64,000 nt of DNA from Ruegeria arenilitoris. GTDB lineage: Bacteria > Pseudomonadota > Alphaproteobacteria > Rhodobacterales > Rhodobacteraceae. Position 1 is the stretch's first letter; each line of letters opens with the position of its first letter. The stretch covers positions 1-64,000 of the forward strand of contig NZ_WPZQ01000005.1 in the NCBI RefSeq assembly GCF_013030265.1, written 5' to 3'. This document shows, in pieces, positions 37,612 through 47,294 of the stretch. A program made the position numbers and the translations under genes. A model generated the notes under the pieces. It was given only the letters and a program-made list of their open reading frames with translations. It was not told where the DNA came from and ran no database searches.

Positions 37612-38003
37612 CTCAGTAAAGAGACGGTCGTATCGAAACCGATCAGGTGTTGGGAACGGAACTTGGCCCAATGCAAGGTGTTGGAGGTCCAGAATGCGCA
37701 GTTGGCGAAGGGCCGCACCTGCAAATGACCGAAAACTGGACACTGGGGTTTTTGGGTTCCGAACTAACCCTCTGACCGCTGGTCAAAAAACCTCGCATTG
37801 CAAGGCTGGTGCTTCCACGACGCGGATTCATATCCAAGCAGGTGTTCCACATAACCGAGACACTTAAGTACTTCCTCACCGGCTTGGGCCGCATTTTGTA
37901 TTGTGGCCAAGATGCTCCTAAAATCGGACCTTCAAGTCCGCCCGCATCAAAGCCATTTCGGCTGATAATTCTGCCCATTACAAATTGCTGTATTCAACCC
38001 GGA
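37612..38003. other. Intergenic region with possible gene scraps
   Basis: About 390 bp. Minus-strand frames here (37643-37978, 37495-37743) have some protein-like composition but no clear start or known family, and may be decayed remnants. No RNA or repeat was recognised. Confidence 0.35.
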
Positions 38004-38861
38004 TCAACTCGCGACCCCGAACGCTCTTCGAATTGCATCCGCCATCGCTCCGCAATTCTCGAAATCGATGTTCTGACCATATTCGATCACCAGCTTGGAT
38101 GCAGGCAGCTTGGGAAATCCGTTCTCGGTGGTCAGTTGCACCATGTCGGCCGTCAGCATGTCCGCATTCAAAACACCAATAGCCACACCCGCCCGAACGG
38201 CTGCGGCTACGCCGGTGGCGCTTTCACTGGAATAGACAACCCGGTAGTTGCGGCCGCTTTCAATCAGCGCATTCACCGCCACGTCGCGCCACCAGCAGTC
38301 GCGGTCAAACAAGGCAACAGGCAATGGGTCTGCTTCGTGAACGGCATGTGCCCGTGACGTTGCCCAGACAATGTGCTCATCTTTCAATGACTCCATGTTG
38401 GGACCCAGCTCTGCAACCTCATGAACCGCGATATCCATTTGCCCCGACGCCAGAGCAGCCGAATACCCTGTACTTAATGAGCGCTGCACGTTGAGTTCGA
38501 CTTTGGGATTTTCTCGGGCGAAATCTGCGATGATTTCAGACAACAATTCAGAACTATGATCGTCGGGGATACCAATTCGAAGTACCCCGGTCAGTTCCTT
38601 TCCGGTCAGTTCCGCAAAGATGTCGTTAAGGTCGCTAACGACCTTTCTGGCAACGGGTTCAAGCTTTTCACCGGCAGCTGTCAGACGCACACCTCGCCCG
38701 TGACGCACAAATACGTCTTGGCCCAGAAGCTCCTCCAGCTTTCGGATTTGCATACTGGCGGCAGACTGAGTGCGGTGAATTCTCTCCGCACCCGCCAGAA
38801 TGCTGCCGGTATCCGTGACAGCAAGAAAGGTCCTGAGCAGATCGCTATCCAGATGCGGCAT
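38004..38861 (-). CDS. LysR family transcriptional regulator
   Basis: 285 residues with an N-terminal winged HTH (SDLLRTFLAVTDTGSILAGA, RIHRTQSAASMQIRKLEELL) and a LysR substrate-binding domain. It is divergent from the permease gene at 38962 with a 100-bp shared region, the standard LysR layout, so it probably controls that permease. The effector is unknown. Confidence 0.87.
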   Translation of the reverse strand: MPHLDSDLLRTFLAVTDTGSILAGAERIHRTQSAASMQIRKLEELLGQDVFVRHGRGVRLTAAGEKLEPVARKVVSDLNDIFAELTGKELTGVLRIGIPDDHSSELLSEIIADFARENPKVELNVQRSLSTGYSAALASGQMDIAVHEVAELGPNMESLKDEHIVWATSRAHAVHEADPLPVALFDRDCWWRDVAVNALIESGRNYRVVYSSESATGVAAAVRAGVAIGVLNADMLTADMVQLTTENGFPKLPASKLVIEYGQNIDFENCGAMADAIRRAFGVAS

Positions 38862-38961
38862 CGTGAGGTTTCGTGATTTCTTATATCTGTGTCAAAAACT
38901 ATTCGTTTTTCCGATTTCTTTCAAGTTGCTACCTATGATGCAGCCTTTGAAAGGAAGTGCC

Positions 38962-39978
38962 ATGGCGAACGACAGCGCCCTTAACTCCAGAATCTCTACA
39001 GCGAAAATACTGATTGTTGCGGCGTTAGTCTCCGTGGGTGCAATCTCTATCGCCTTTCCTGCCAAAGCCCTCGAAACATTTGAATTTGTAGCAATCAGCC
39101 TGCTTCAGGTTTCGCCTCTTGTTATACCCGGCATTCTGATAGCGGCCTGGGTCAGCGCCAGCGGTGCCAGCAGTCGTATCGCCGAGGTGTTCAACGGAAA
39201 CCTGTTCAAAACAATTGTTGCAGCCTCCTTGATCGGAGCGGTCACTCCGGTCTGCGGTGTCACCGTTCTGCCCTTGATGGCCGGATTGCTGGCTGCAGGT
39301 GTGCCGCTTGCACCGGTCATGGCATTCTGGCTGTCGTCGCCAGTCACCGATCCGGCCATGCTGGCTACAACCGCCGCAACCTTGGGGATGAGCTTTGCCA
39401 TCGGCAAGACCCTCGTCGCGATGGCGATGGGTTTGTTTGGTGGAGGCGTAACTGCTCTGCTCATCAACCGGTCATGGGCGCAGACGGCACTACGCGACAA
39501 TGCCGTGGTCGGAAGCCTCGGGCGGGTTTGCAAGGCATATGAAATCGAATGGGCTGTCTGGCGGTCACCTGAACATCGCACTCACTTTCGAACCGAGTTC
39601 ATCGCCATTTCACGTCTTGTCTTGATTTGCCTGATCCCCGCCTTTGCCGCCGAATTTGTTCTTCAAAGCCTGCTGGAGCCCCAAGCTCTTTCTTCTTACG
39701 TGGGTGGCGATGTGTGGTGGGCCATTCCGCTGGCGGTGTTTGTTGGCGCGCCTGCCTATCTGGATGGATACGCTGCTTTGCCGCTGACCCGCTCCCTCAT
39801 GGACCATGGCATGTCATCCGGTGCAGCGATGGCGTTTCTGGTATCCGGTGGCGTCGTCAGCATCTGGGGTGCAATGGCAATCTTTCCAGTGCTGAAGTTG
39901 AAGCCGTTTTTGCTCTACCTCTCCCTTGCGTTAACCGGTTCAATGGCGGCAGGTTGGATCTTTGGGTTAGTCGTTTAA
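38962..39978 (+). CDS. UPF0718/COG0701-family permease
   Basis: 338 residues with about eight to ten hydrophobic segments in two blocks around a hydrophilic loop near residues 175-210. The motif GAVTPVCGVTVLPLMAG carries the conserved proline-cysteine of COG0701 permeases, a family that includes the organoarsenical exporter ArsP. The ATG at 38962 has a GGAAG site; other in-frame starts lie upstream. It is divergent from a LysR gene. Substrate unknown. Confidence 0.78.
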   Translation: MANDSALNSRISTAKILIVAALVSVGAISIAFPAKALETFEFVAISLLQVSPLVIPGILIAAWVSASGASSRIAEVFNGNLFKTIVAASLIGAVTPVCGVTVLPLMAGLLAAGVPLAPVMAFWLSSPVTDPAMLATTAATLGMSFAIGKTLVAMAMGLFGGGVTALLINRSWAQTALRDNAVVGSLGRVCKAYEIEWAVWRSPEHRTHFRTEFIAISRLVLICLIPAFAAEFVLQSLLEPQALSSYVGGDVWWAIPLAVFVGAPAYLDGYAALPLTRSLMDHGMSSGAAMAFLVSGGVVSIWGAMAIFPVLKLKPFLLYLSLALTGSMAAGWIFGLVV

Positions 39979-40336
39979 CACTGCGATGACTGGCGCCCCA
40001 CAGGAGCACTAAGTGTTCTGAATCAAACCTGATTGCCAGCGCCGCGAAAGGTCGCATTGTTGCGCCCATTCACGATTGGCCGACTAATCCTGAATGTCCG
40101 GTTTGCGACGCGCTGCACAAACGAAATGCCGATGTTTGGCCGACGGCGGTGATGGTCTCAAAGAACTTATACAAGCTCACCCTAGAGAATGGCGGCAGCA
40201 AGCCCACTTCGACCGGTGAGGCGAAATGGATGAATAATTGCATTTTCAGCATGCGCCTTATCTTCGTCTCAAAGTCAAAATAACGTGCCGGGCGAGCGTA
40301 ATAGTCCCACGAGCTTGGGTTTTCGGAGACCGTCCA
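39979..40336. other. Intergenic region carrying repeat copy A
   Basis: About 360 bp between the permease and a hypothetical membrane-protein gene. It holds one copy of a diverged intergenic repeat (40088-40164). The minus-strand frame through it is not credible as a gene. Confidence 0.4.
40088..40164. repeat. Diverged intergenic repeat, copy A
   Basis: Shares TCCTGAATG and then about 60 ungapped bases at roughly 73% identity (44 of 60 counted by eye) with 41267-41352, in the same orientation. Both copies flank the gene at 40337-41164. It resembles the decayed intergenic repeats common in Rhodobacteraceae. Confidence 0.6.
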
Positions 40337-41164
40337 ATGCGTGTTACGACCAATGGGGTTATCGTAATTGGGGTGGTAACCATGATGGCAATCATGGTCG
40401 CTGCAATCGCGTATCAACAATTCTCTTGGTGGGTTTTCCCCTTCGGATTGTTGTTTCTTACAGTCTTCGCCGGAATCTTGTGGGTATGTTTCTTGGATCA
40501 CCGCGAAGACAGATTTCGCCGCGCATCCGAAGGTAAATTTCCGGATGAGCCCTGGATGAGAAACAAGAGGTGGCGGACAGACAACATGACGTCTCGAAGC
40601 AAACCGGAATTCTGGGGAAGTCTGGCGTTCACTCTTATTTTGGGAGTGTTTGCCCTCTCCGGCATTGTTTCCTTGCAATCAGGACTACCCGAGGGAAACT
40701 ATTGGGTACTGCTCAACTTCATTCCGATCGCAGGTGCGCTCTACTTCGCGCGCAGCACCTATATTGCCTGGAGAACTTGGAGTCTGGAGCGGCACGTCAA
40801 CCTGATTTCCGAGACCCGACCTGCATGGATAGGTTCAAAGTTCTCGGCAGTGATGAAAGTGGTTGGTGTTCGGCGGACTGACCAAGTCGAAGCGTGGTTG
40901 GAGCACCTGAAAGTCGTACGCCTAGAAGAAAGTGATGGAGTCGCTTTTGAGAAAGTCGTGGATCATAAACTAACAGGTCAGACGGAAGAGATGAGTGGTG
41001 GCCAGATAAGAATCTCTGTCGATATCCCCGAAAATATCCCTGCCACTTCTTGGAACGATGATGAGCAAGAAAGCTGGTGGGATTTTGTTATCGTAGTTGG
41101 TCTGCCCGAAAAGAAGCTCACTTTGAGGTACGAAGTACCTGTCGCCGACCCAGCACTACATTAA
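40337..41164 (+). CDS. Hypothetical membrane protein
   Basis: 275 residues starting MRVTTNGVIV after a GGAGAC site. Two N-terminal transmembrane segments, a charged loop (HREDRFRRASEG), two further segments near residues 98-145, and a cytoplasmic or periplasmic C-terminal domain of about 130 residues rich in acidic residues. I do not recognise a family. It is bracketed by two copies of a diverged intergenic repeat, which may mark acquisition as a cassette. Confidence 0.65.
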   Translation: MRVTTNGVIVIGVVTMMAIMVAAIAYQQFSWWVFPFGLLFLTVFAGILWVCFLDHREDRFRRASEGKFPDEPWMRNKRWRTDNMTSRSKPEFWGSLAFTLILGVFALSGIVSLQSGLPEGNYWVLLNFIPIAGALYFARSTYIAWRTWSLERHVNLISETRPAWIGSKFSAVMKVVGVRRTDQVEAWLEHLKVVRLEESDGVAFEKVVDHKLTGQTEEMSGGQIRISVDIPENIPATSWNDDEQESWWDFVIVVGLPEKKLTLRYEVPVADPALH

Positions 41165-41266
41165 CTTTCCAGAACTTAACGTAGCCCGGCCGTTGCAAAT
41201 GAAAGCGGTCGTTTGGCGGCCGTAAAGAACGGTGGGTTTGTATGCTCACTTGCCATGTGCACCTGG

Positions 41267-41352
41267 TCCTGAATGACTGGAATCTGCGGTTCGCGACCTA
41301 CTGCACACGCGAATGACTGATGTCTGATCGACAGCGGCAATGGTCTCAGAGC
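41267..41352. repeat. Diverged intergenic repeat, copy B
   Basis: Second copy of the element at 40088-40164, with an extra 8 bp after TCCTGAATG. It lies just past the hypothetical membrane-protein gene and downstream of the Rieske-like gene on the other strand. Confidence 0.6.
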
Positions 41353-41381
41353 TGCCCTAGCACTATAGCCGGTTTGCGGCG

Positions 41382-41954
41382 CTACCATTCAAGCCTTGGC
41401 GCATTGCTTACATCGACAGTTATTGCGCTTCTATCGTCAGAAATGCTCCATGGCAAAACCTGAAGGTCCACTTCAGTTGGTCCTTTTCCGACCCTCCCCC
41501 AAAGATCAAAATGAACATCTTCGCATGGGTCGTAGAAACCACCCAAGTCTCCTGAAACTGGCCGTACGATGCACCCGTATCCGCCAGTGTTGATCGGACT
41601 CACAACAAACCACTCAAACCTCAAAACGCGGTCGGGTTCGATCTCTATCTCTTCGTTAGCCCGCACTTCGTCGAGAAGGCTCGCATTGCTGTTGAACTCG
41701 AAACCAAGGAGCTCAAGCGCCTGAACTTTCTGCTCGAAATTTCGTCGCCAGATAATCACTGGAACTTCGTCAAGCCTAAACATTGCAGATTGGCCGGGTT
41801 CAAAGTTCTCCACGTCCAAAGTGTAGACAGCAGGCCGTGGAACGCTTGCGACGTCTGCAGAAGGCAACATTGCCTGAAACAGGTAGTAAACTCCGGCCAT
41901 GACAGTTAGAAACAACCATCCGCCTGTTGCGTAGTACAAGAAGTCTTTTTTCAA
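41382..41954 (-). CDS. Rieske iron-sulfur subunit homologue without cluster ligands
   Basis: 190 residues. The N-terminus has the hallmarks of the cytochrome bc1 Rieske subunit: KKDFLYYATGG, one transmembrane helix, then PSADV and a VPVIIWRR strand. The C-terminus FDLWGRVGKGPTEVDLQVLPW matches the end of the Rieske fold. The two cluster-binding boxes (C-T-H-x-G-C and C-x-C-H-G-S) are replaced by SPINTGGYGC and DPCEDVHFD, so a 2Fe-2S cluster cannot be bound in the usual way. The first in-frame start is TTG at 41954 with no clear ribosome site. It may be a structural or assembly paralogue, or a decaying gene. Confidence 0.6.
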   Translation of the reverse strand: MKKDFLYYATGGWLFLTVMAGVYYLFQAMLPSADVASVPRPAVYTLDVENFEPGQSAMFRLDEVPVIIWRRNFEQKVQALELLGFEFNSNASLLDEVRANEEIEIEPDRVLRFEWFVVSPINTGGYGCIVRPVSGDLGGFYDPCEDVHFDLWGRVGKGPTEVDLQVLPWSISDDRSAITVDVSNAPRLEW

Positions 41955-42381
41955 TTTAGTTGGTAACTGTATTGTGTGATCCGGGTGTGTTCCTGTTAGT
42001 CGTGTCGAAGGCTTAGCCCTGAGTCAAGAAAGCGGTGTTACTATAACTGTATTGTAGAACAGCTTTGCGGAGTGAGTTCGGACTTGTGTAGAACACTACG
42101 GCTCAGAGCTACCATCGGAAGGCTTGTATCCGGCATAAAGCCGGTCGGTGATGCCTAGAGTCTGGTGAGTGTCGTTCGCAATTTGCGGTGCGCGCAATAA
42201 ACTATAATGTTGTCCACGGAGTCTTTGGTTTCTTCTTAGCCGCCTATGCCTGCTGCCGAAAACGACGGTTATGACCCCGAGTAACCGGTGCTGCGTTAAG
42301 AATGAATGTCGGCTTTGTGTTCAGCACGTCACGCTTGGTTTCGATTTGACAATACCGCGCCTGGGTGGTGACGTTTGCTGG
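41955..42381. other. Intergenic region with a 12-bp direct repeat
   Basis: About 430 bp between divergent genes. TAACTGTATTGT occurs exactly twice, at 41964-41975 and 42044-42055, near the Rieske-like start. Nothing else was recognised. Confidence 0.4.
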
Positions 42382-43161
42382 ATGACTGGTATTCGACAGG
42401 ACGTTCGTCAGTATGGAGGCAAAACCTCTCGGGTCGTCGTGCTTCACGGCGGACCAGGGGGCGCGGGCGAGATCGAACCCCTTGCACGTGAGCTGGGCAA
42501 AAGAGGCCATGCTGTCTTAGAACCTTTTCAGACCCGTCACTCGGTTGATGGACAGGTGGACGAACTCAAAGCCCAGATCGAAGCACATTGTTCGCCACCT
42601 GTATCTCTTATCGGATGGTCTTGGGGCGCGTGGCTTGGATGCTTGTTTTCTGCACGCCACAGAAGTTTGGTGCACAATCTCATCCTTCTGGGCAGCGGGC
42701 CGTTTGAAGCGCGTTTTGCCTCTGCTATTCGAACGACGAAAAACTCCCGTTTGACGAATAAGCAGCGGTCGGAACTGAACATGCTTGGCGCTTCGGAAGG
42801 TAGCATCGAGGACGTTGCAAGGTTTATCGAACTCAGTGATCTGGCAGATACCTATGCGCGTGACTCATCATCCCCTCCAACCGTTGTTTTTGATGGCGAA
42901 ATTCACTCAGCGGTCTGGCGCGAAGCGGATGAGATGCGCACTAAAGGCTCACTGCTAAAGGCCGTTGCGGCCATTCAGTGCCCCGTCCTCGCAATCCATG
43001 GCGATTATGATCCAAGACCATCGGAAGGCGTTCAGCTTCCTTTGAAGATGGCGCTTCCATCGGCGAAGTTCGTCGAACTTGAACGTTGCGGACATAAGCC
43101 ATGGCAGGAAATTCATGCCAAAGATGAATTCTACCGATTGATCGATAACGCGATTATCTGA
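42382..43161 (+). CDS. Alpha/beta hydrolase
   Basis: 259 residues starting MTGIRQDVRQYGG. Oxyanion region LHGGPGGAG (21-29), nucleophile elbow GWSWG (Ser80), an aspartate in HGDYDPRP and a C-terminal histidine in CGHKPW complete the triad. HGGPG resembles prolyl-iminopeptidase-type hydrolases, but the cap domain is short. The frame is open to 42271; the chosen ATG begins the conserved fold. Substrate unknown. Confidence 0.8.
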   Translation: MTGIRQDVRQYGGKTSRVVVLHGGPGGAGEIEPLARELGKRGHAVLEPFQTRHSVDGQVDELKAQIEAHCSPPVSLIGWSWGAWLGCLFSARHRSLVHNLILLGSGPFEARFASAIRTTKNSRLTNKQRSELNMLGASEGSIEDVARFIELSDLADTYARDSSSPPTVVFDGEIHSAVWREADEMRTKGSLLKAVAAIQCPVLAIHGDYDPRPSEGVQLPLKMALPSAKFVELERCGHKPWQEIHAKDEFYRLIDNAII

Positions 43162-43430
43162 ACCACTTCGCAGCAGAAACTCGTGCTGAGGCAGCGATAG
43201 TTCACTTCATCCGCATCATAGCTGTTTGTGAGTCAAACTGTTAACTCCGGTATACGCCTATTGCGGCCTGCCGCGCCGAGAGAATACGCTGAGTACAACT
43301 ACCGATCGATTTGGGTTTGGCGGGCCTACCCTAGCTTGCAACAGAGAACAGTGGCCGTGGCCTATGTTGACTTATTCTGAGCTGCGGCTGACGATTCAAC
43401 CAAACAAAATAGCAAATGCGAGAAAAGCTA

Positions 43431-43832
43431 ATGGCAAAAAGTCTCGATGATCCTTCCGCTATCGCCGCACACTTTGTTAAAGCCTTCGATGTTGCGGATC
43501 GTGATCGCATCGTCGCATGTTTGGCCAAAGATCTCGTAGCCGAAATAACCCAACCCGATGGCAGCACCAAACAAGTCCATGGGCGAGACGGATACATGAG
43601 ATCCATAGACGCAATGGATATCGCAATAGTTCGCCCAAGTATCAAGGCGACGCAAATCGCGCCTGTTTCTTCCGATCAGGTGATGGCGATGGTTGAAATT
43701 CGAGCGAAACGCAAAGGCCGGACACTTCACAATTTTGCGGCCTTTCTTATGTCGGTCAGCAAAGGCCAGATCACACGCATTTGGATGGTTGAAGCCCTAC
43801 CCGCCGAAAGTGATTCATTCTGGAAATCCTAA
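43431..43832 (+). CDS. SnoaL-like/NTF2-fold protein
   Basis: 133 residues with the cone-shaped alpha+beta pattern of the NTF2 superfamily (AIAAHFVKAFDVADRDRIVA, then FLMSVSKGQITRIWMVEA). These proteins are small isomerases, hydrolases or ligand binders; no catalytic residues can be assigned. A second start exists at 43416. Confidence 0.68.
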   Translation: MAKSLDDPSAIAAHFVKAFDVADRDRIVACLAKDLVAEITQPDGSTKQVHGRDGYMRSIDAMDIAIVRPSIKATQIAPVSSDQVMAMVEIRAKRKGRTLHNFAAFLMSVSKGQITRIWMVEALPAESDSFWKS

Positions 43833-43878
43833 CCAACAAGAACGAAAGCATTGGCGCGAGTTTTGAAACCCAAATAAG

Positions 43879-45333
43879 CTAGTTTGTTACTTGGACACTC
43901 AAGTTCGAGAAATCCCCTCTTTTCAGGTCACGCTTCTTGATTGTGATCACCAGATTATTAACGTCTCCGAACATCCAACCAATCAAATCGCTCGAAGGCA
44001 ATTCGAGCAAGGTTACTTCCTGCCGGCTGTTGAACTGGTGAACATAACCCCATGGCGTATGGCCCATACCCCCCATTTCATGACGGGCTTGGGCAGCCCA
44101 AACCTCTTCGCAGTCTGAAATGAGTGCGTCGGGCAATTGCTCGTCCTGCTGAAAATAAGGGGCCTTCGCAGCGTCTAACAATTCACTTTCAAACGAATAA
44201 ATCCAGTTGGGTGACGCTTTTGGGTCATGTGTCGTGAGAGGTAACTCAAATACCTTCACACCTTCTTTCATGCGTTCAACGTGAGAAATTGTCCACGGCG
44301 GTGTCTTTACATACATCCAAGTCAGTTGACTCAGCTCAGTCGTAAACTGCGAAATTTTTTCCTGTGAAAAATCGCCGCTTAACGCCATCTTGTCCACTTC
44401 AGACTTTATCGCCTTTAGCTTTTTGACAACTTTGGGTCCATTCTCAGACCGAAACTTAAATGATTCAATTAAAGCGAAATGATTTTCGTAGTCGAAAGTC
44501 ATCTTTGCAATTTCATCAATTGGATCACCGTTCTTTTTTGCCTGCTCAACACGCCTTTTCATTGCTTCGATACTTTCGGGCTTCAAATGATCTGGCAGGT
44601 CGCCAGTGGCGATCATCGATTCTACAAAAGAGAGCGCCTTATCGATCATCGTCTGAGTCGATGGCCAATCGAATGGCAACCGGTGCTTTTCAACGATATC
44701 ATGGCGTTCTTTGTAGCGTTCGTTGGTGATTTTACACCGACCGTATAAATGCGGATCATCCTGCCCCAGTCGAACAGGCACGATATCCACCGGCCAACGT
44801 GTAAAACGCCAAGTGCGATTTGGGGCCCGTCGAGAGTGGTCAATTCCCAGAATGTAACACTCTTGATCGACTTCAGGTGAGGGAACAAAAGGACCGGCTT
44901 GATCGAAGTGAAGTGCCGTTAACTTAAAGCTCACGGGATCAAGAAAGATCGCAAGCCAACCTTCGCGTGGACCAAGCCCTTGCCAAAGATCTTCTGGCAA
45001 CTTGCCACAATTGATTTGTGCCAAAAGCTGCGTTGGGGAATCCAGTATGGGCCAGCTCGTCCCAATGGGCAAACATGCCCCCCCGCCGATCCAACCTGCC
45101 GCTGCATCAACGTCCCGCACTGGTACTTGAGGTACCAGACGAACAGATAGTGGCTCGTTGCCACGGGCCGCGCGCAAATCCGCTTCATACTGAATTTGTG
45201 ACAACATATCCGAGGCTGCGTTGGCGACGAAATTTTCGCCTTCATCAGATTGCCTTTGAGTATTGCGCTTACGGCCAAGTGTTTTTCGGAAGAATTGCCT
45301 TAATTGCGATGTTAGAAATTTTTGCTCAGACAC
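43879..45333 (-). CDS. DUF1963 (YwqG-like) protein
   Basis: About 484 residues. The N-terminal region has the DUF1963 pattern (SWPILDSPTQLLAQINCG, then GWLAIFLD), and the C-terminus repeats it with WGYVHQFNSRQEVTLLELPS. A long charged helical insertion lies in between (about 220-330). The family is uncharacterised and often sits in toxin-immunity-like or accessory loci. Start uncertain: GTG 45333 has GGAGG upstream; TTG 45387 extends it by 18 residues. Confidence 0.65.
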   Translation of the reverse strand: MSEQKFLTSQLRQFFRKTLGRKRNTQRQSDEGENFVANAASDMLSQIQYEADLRAARGNEPLSVRLVPQVPVRDVDAAAGWIGGGACLPIGTSWPILDSPTQLLAQINCGKLPEDLWQGLGPREGWLAIFLDPVSFKLTALHFDQAGPFVPSPEVDQECYILGIDHSRRAPNRTWRFTRWPVDIVPVRLGQDDPHLYGRCKITNERYKERHDIVEKHRLPFDWPSTQTMIDKALSFVESMIATGDLPDHLKPESIEAMKRRVEQAKKNGDPIDEIAKMTFDYENHFALIESFKFRSENGPKVVKKLKAIKSEVDKMALSGDFSQEKISQFTTELSQLTWMYVKTPPWTISHVERMKEGVKVFELPLTTHDPKASPNWIYSFESELLDAAKAPYFQQDEQLPDALISDCEEVWAAQARHEMGGMGHTPWGYVHQFNSRQEVTLLELPSSDLIGWMFGDVNNLVITIKKRDLKRGDFSNLSVQVTN

Positions 45334-45632
45334 TATACTTATTCGCCTCCGCCCAATCCGCTCATAAGTGGTTGATCGTTTCGCCAACCTGCTCGAGCAA
45401 CCTAACGCCAGGGTCGGGGTTCGTCGAGCAACATGAGCTATTGATTAGTGATCTAGACGAGACTCAAGTTGGTCAGGTTTCAAGTTCAGCGGCAGTGATG
45501 GGCTCTGTTCTTCCACTGGGATTGATGCGGCATCCTTTTCCATTTGTGCTTTGACCCACAAAACGCGGCCCAAACATGCGTCGATACAGCCCTCCTGCCA
45601 GTGACACGATCGACACGAGCAAAGGCGTCTGG

Positions 45633-46055
45633 CTAATAACTGCTACCGTCACTTTGAGGTCGGCTAGTCAGCAGGATTAAAAGCAGGAATGAGAGATTCA
45701 GCGCAACATTAACCGGCGCCCCCACCAACACAGAGCCAGCGCTGTCTGTACAAAACCAAACCCACGCGGTGATCTTTGCCACTTTGGCCGCCACAGTAGA
45801 CGACACGGGCGCGACATAGGTTCCCAAGGCCCACTGCATCGCTCCCAACCCGGCGGTCAGTCCGCCGACAATTGCAAGCAACAATGGCGATGGGACCACT
45901 ATATCAGATGGAACAGAATGGATCGGCCAATACGCCACTGTCAGAAAGATCTGAGCAATTACGTGCAAAGCTGGTAGTGCGGTCAGTGCAAACAGAACTC
46001 CGGTGACAATCAGAATTGTGCCGGACAGGCGCATGGCGGTTTGTTGCGGGGTCAT
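45633..46055 (-). CDS. Small integral membrane protein
   Basis: 140 residues with four predicted transmembrane segments (for example LSGTILIVTGVLFALTALP and LAIVGGLTAGLGAMQWALGT). An AGGAGG site precedes ATG 46055. It is divergent from an XRE/MmyB-type regulator with a 104-bp shared region and is probably its target. No family recognised. Confidence 0.7.
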   Translation of the reverse strand: MTPQQTAMRLSGTILIVTGVLFALTALPALHVIAQIFLTVAYWPIHSVPSDIVVPSPLLLAIVGGLTAGLGAMQWALGTYVAPVSSTVAAKVAKITAWVWFCTDSAGSVLVGAPVNVALNLSFLLLILLTSRPQSDGSSY

Positions 46056-46159
46056 GACATCCTCCTTCAGATGATGTCTTTCATGCGGCTGACGCTGGAT
46101 AGAAATCAATTACGTTAGAGGTAAGTGATTTCTGTTCACACGGTTGCTAAACTCGACCG

Positions 46160-46924
46160 ATGACTCCGTATCCCAGTTTGCTGAAAGAATGGCGGAAACG
46201 TCGGCGAATGAGCCAACTTGATCTGGCGACCGAAGCCGATGTGAGTGCGCGCCATATTTCGTTTCTCGAAACCGGCCGGTCCCGACCCAGCCCGGATATG
46301 ATCCTACATCTGTCGGACGTCATGGATATTCCTGTCGATGCCAGAAACCAGATGATGCGAGCGGAAGGATTTGCCGCTCGGTTTGCCACGACCCCCCTTG
46401 ATGACAACGCCATGGTCCCAATCCGCGATGCGGTTGAATGGACGCTAAAACGGCATGAACCGTATCCAGGGATGGTGCTGGATCGGGTCTGGAGGATCGT
46501 CAGGTTGAACAGATCCGCCGAAGTGCTTTTTGCGCCACTTGGGATCGAAATCGGGCAAAATCTGCTGACGCTTGTGACGAATCCGGTCATGGCGGAGCTT
46601 GTAGAGAACTGGCCCGAGGTCGCCCATCATACGATGCTACGACTGCGCTCGGAAAGCGCGAATGCCGGCGGGTTGCCTGAGTTGGACGCGGCCGCAAGGG
46701 CGCTTGCACCATACGCGAAAACTCACAGGGACAGGGCCATTGGGCCAACGGTTCCTGCGGTCTATCGCTTTGGAAACCAACGGGTTTCTATGTTTGGCAC
46801 CATCGCACAATTCAGCACGGTCACGGATGTGACGCTTGACGACCTGAAGATCGAGCTGTTCTTCCCCTCTGACGAAGCAAGCGCTGCTTTTCTTCGGTCG
46901 ATTTCCGCTTCGGGAGATGGTTGA
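46160..46924 (+). CDS. XRE-family regulator with MmyB-like ligand domain
   Basis: 254 residues: an N-terminal HTH (KEWRKRRRMSQLDLATEADV, SARHISFLETGRSRPS) and a C-terminal PAS-like MmyB domain (VWRIVRLNRSAEVLFA), which in relatives binds a fatty acid. It is divergent from a small membrane-protein gene. The target is inferred from position only. Confidence 0.82.
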   Translation: MTPYPSLLKEWRKRRRMSQLDLATEADVSARHISFLETGRSRPSPDMILHLSDVMDIPVDARNQMMRAEGFAARFATTPLDDNAMVPIRDAVEWTLKRHEPYPGMVLDRVWRIVRLNRSAEVLFAPLGIEIGQNLLTLVTNPVMAELVENWPEVAHHTMLRLRSESANAGGLPELDAAARALAPYAKTHRDRAIGPTVPAVYRFGNQRVSMFGTIAQFSTVTDVTLDDLKIELFFPSDEASAAFLRSISASGDG

Positions 46925-47294
46925 CGGGAGTTAATCGAGCGCCCGGTTGCAGCAGCACTCATATTTCTCGGACTGATGATAGTTGTTTGCCTAACTACGA
47001 ACACCGGCAGTGTGTCAGCAAGTTATTCCTGTATTGAGGCAGATGTTCGGCGACATGTCAGAATATGATGTGACCATCGCCGGTTTAAAACGCCCATGCA
47101 ACTTGCACTGAGCATGCAGTGACACGGTCTCCATCCAGAGAAACCGCAACAAGGATGTTCATATACATTTCGTTGCAAGCCCCTGCCGAGAGAGCAATCA
47201 ACGCCTCGAAGACATAGATTTCGGACCTTCAGGCCGTTGAAGTTTAGCCCGCAGCAATATCGAGAAGAGAGCTGTCGGGCTGGGGAGTGTTTTC
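46925..47294. other. Intergenic region after matB
   Basis: About 370 bp between the MmyB-type regulator and the end of the malonate operon. A weak inverted repeat (AGCCCG at about 47249 with CGGGCT near 47279) could contribute to termination. No gene was recognised. Confidence 0.35.
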
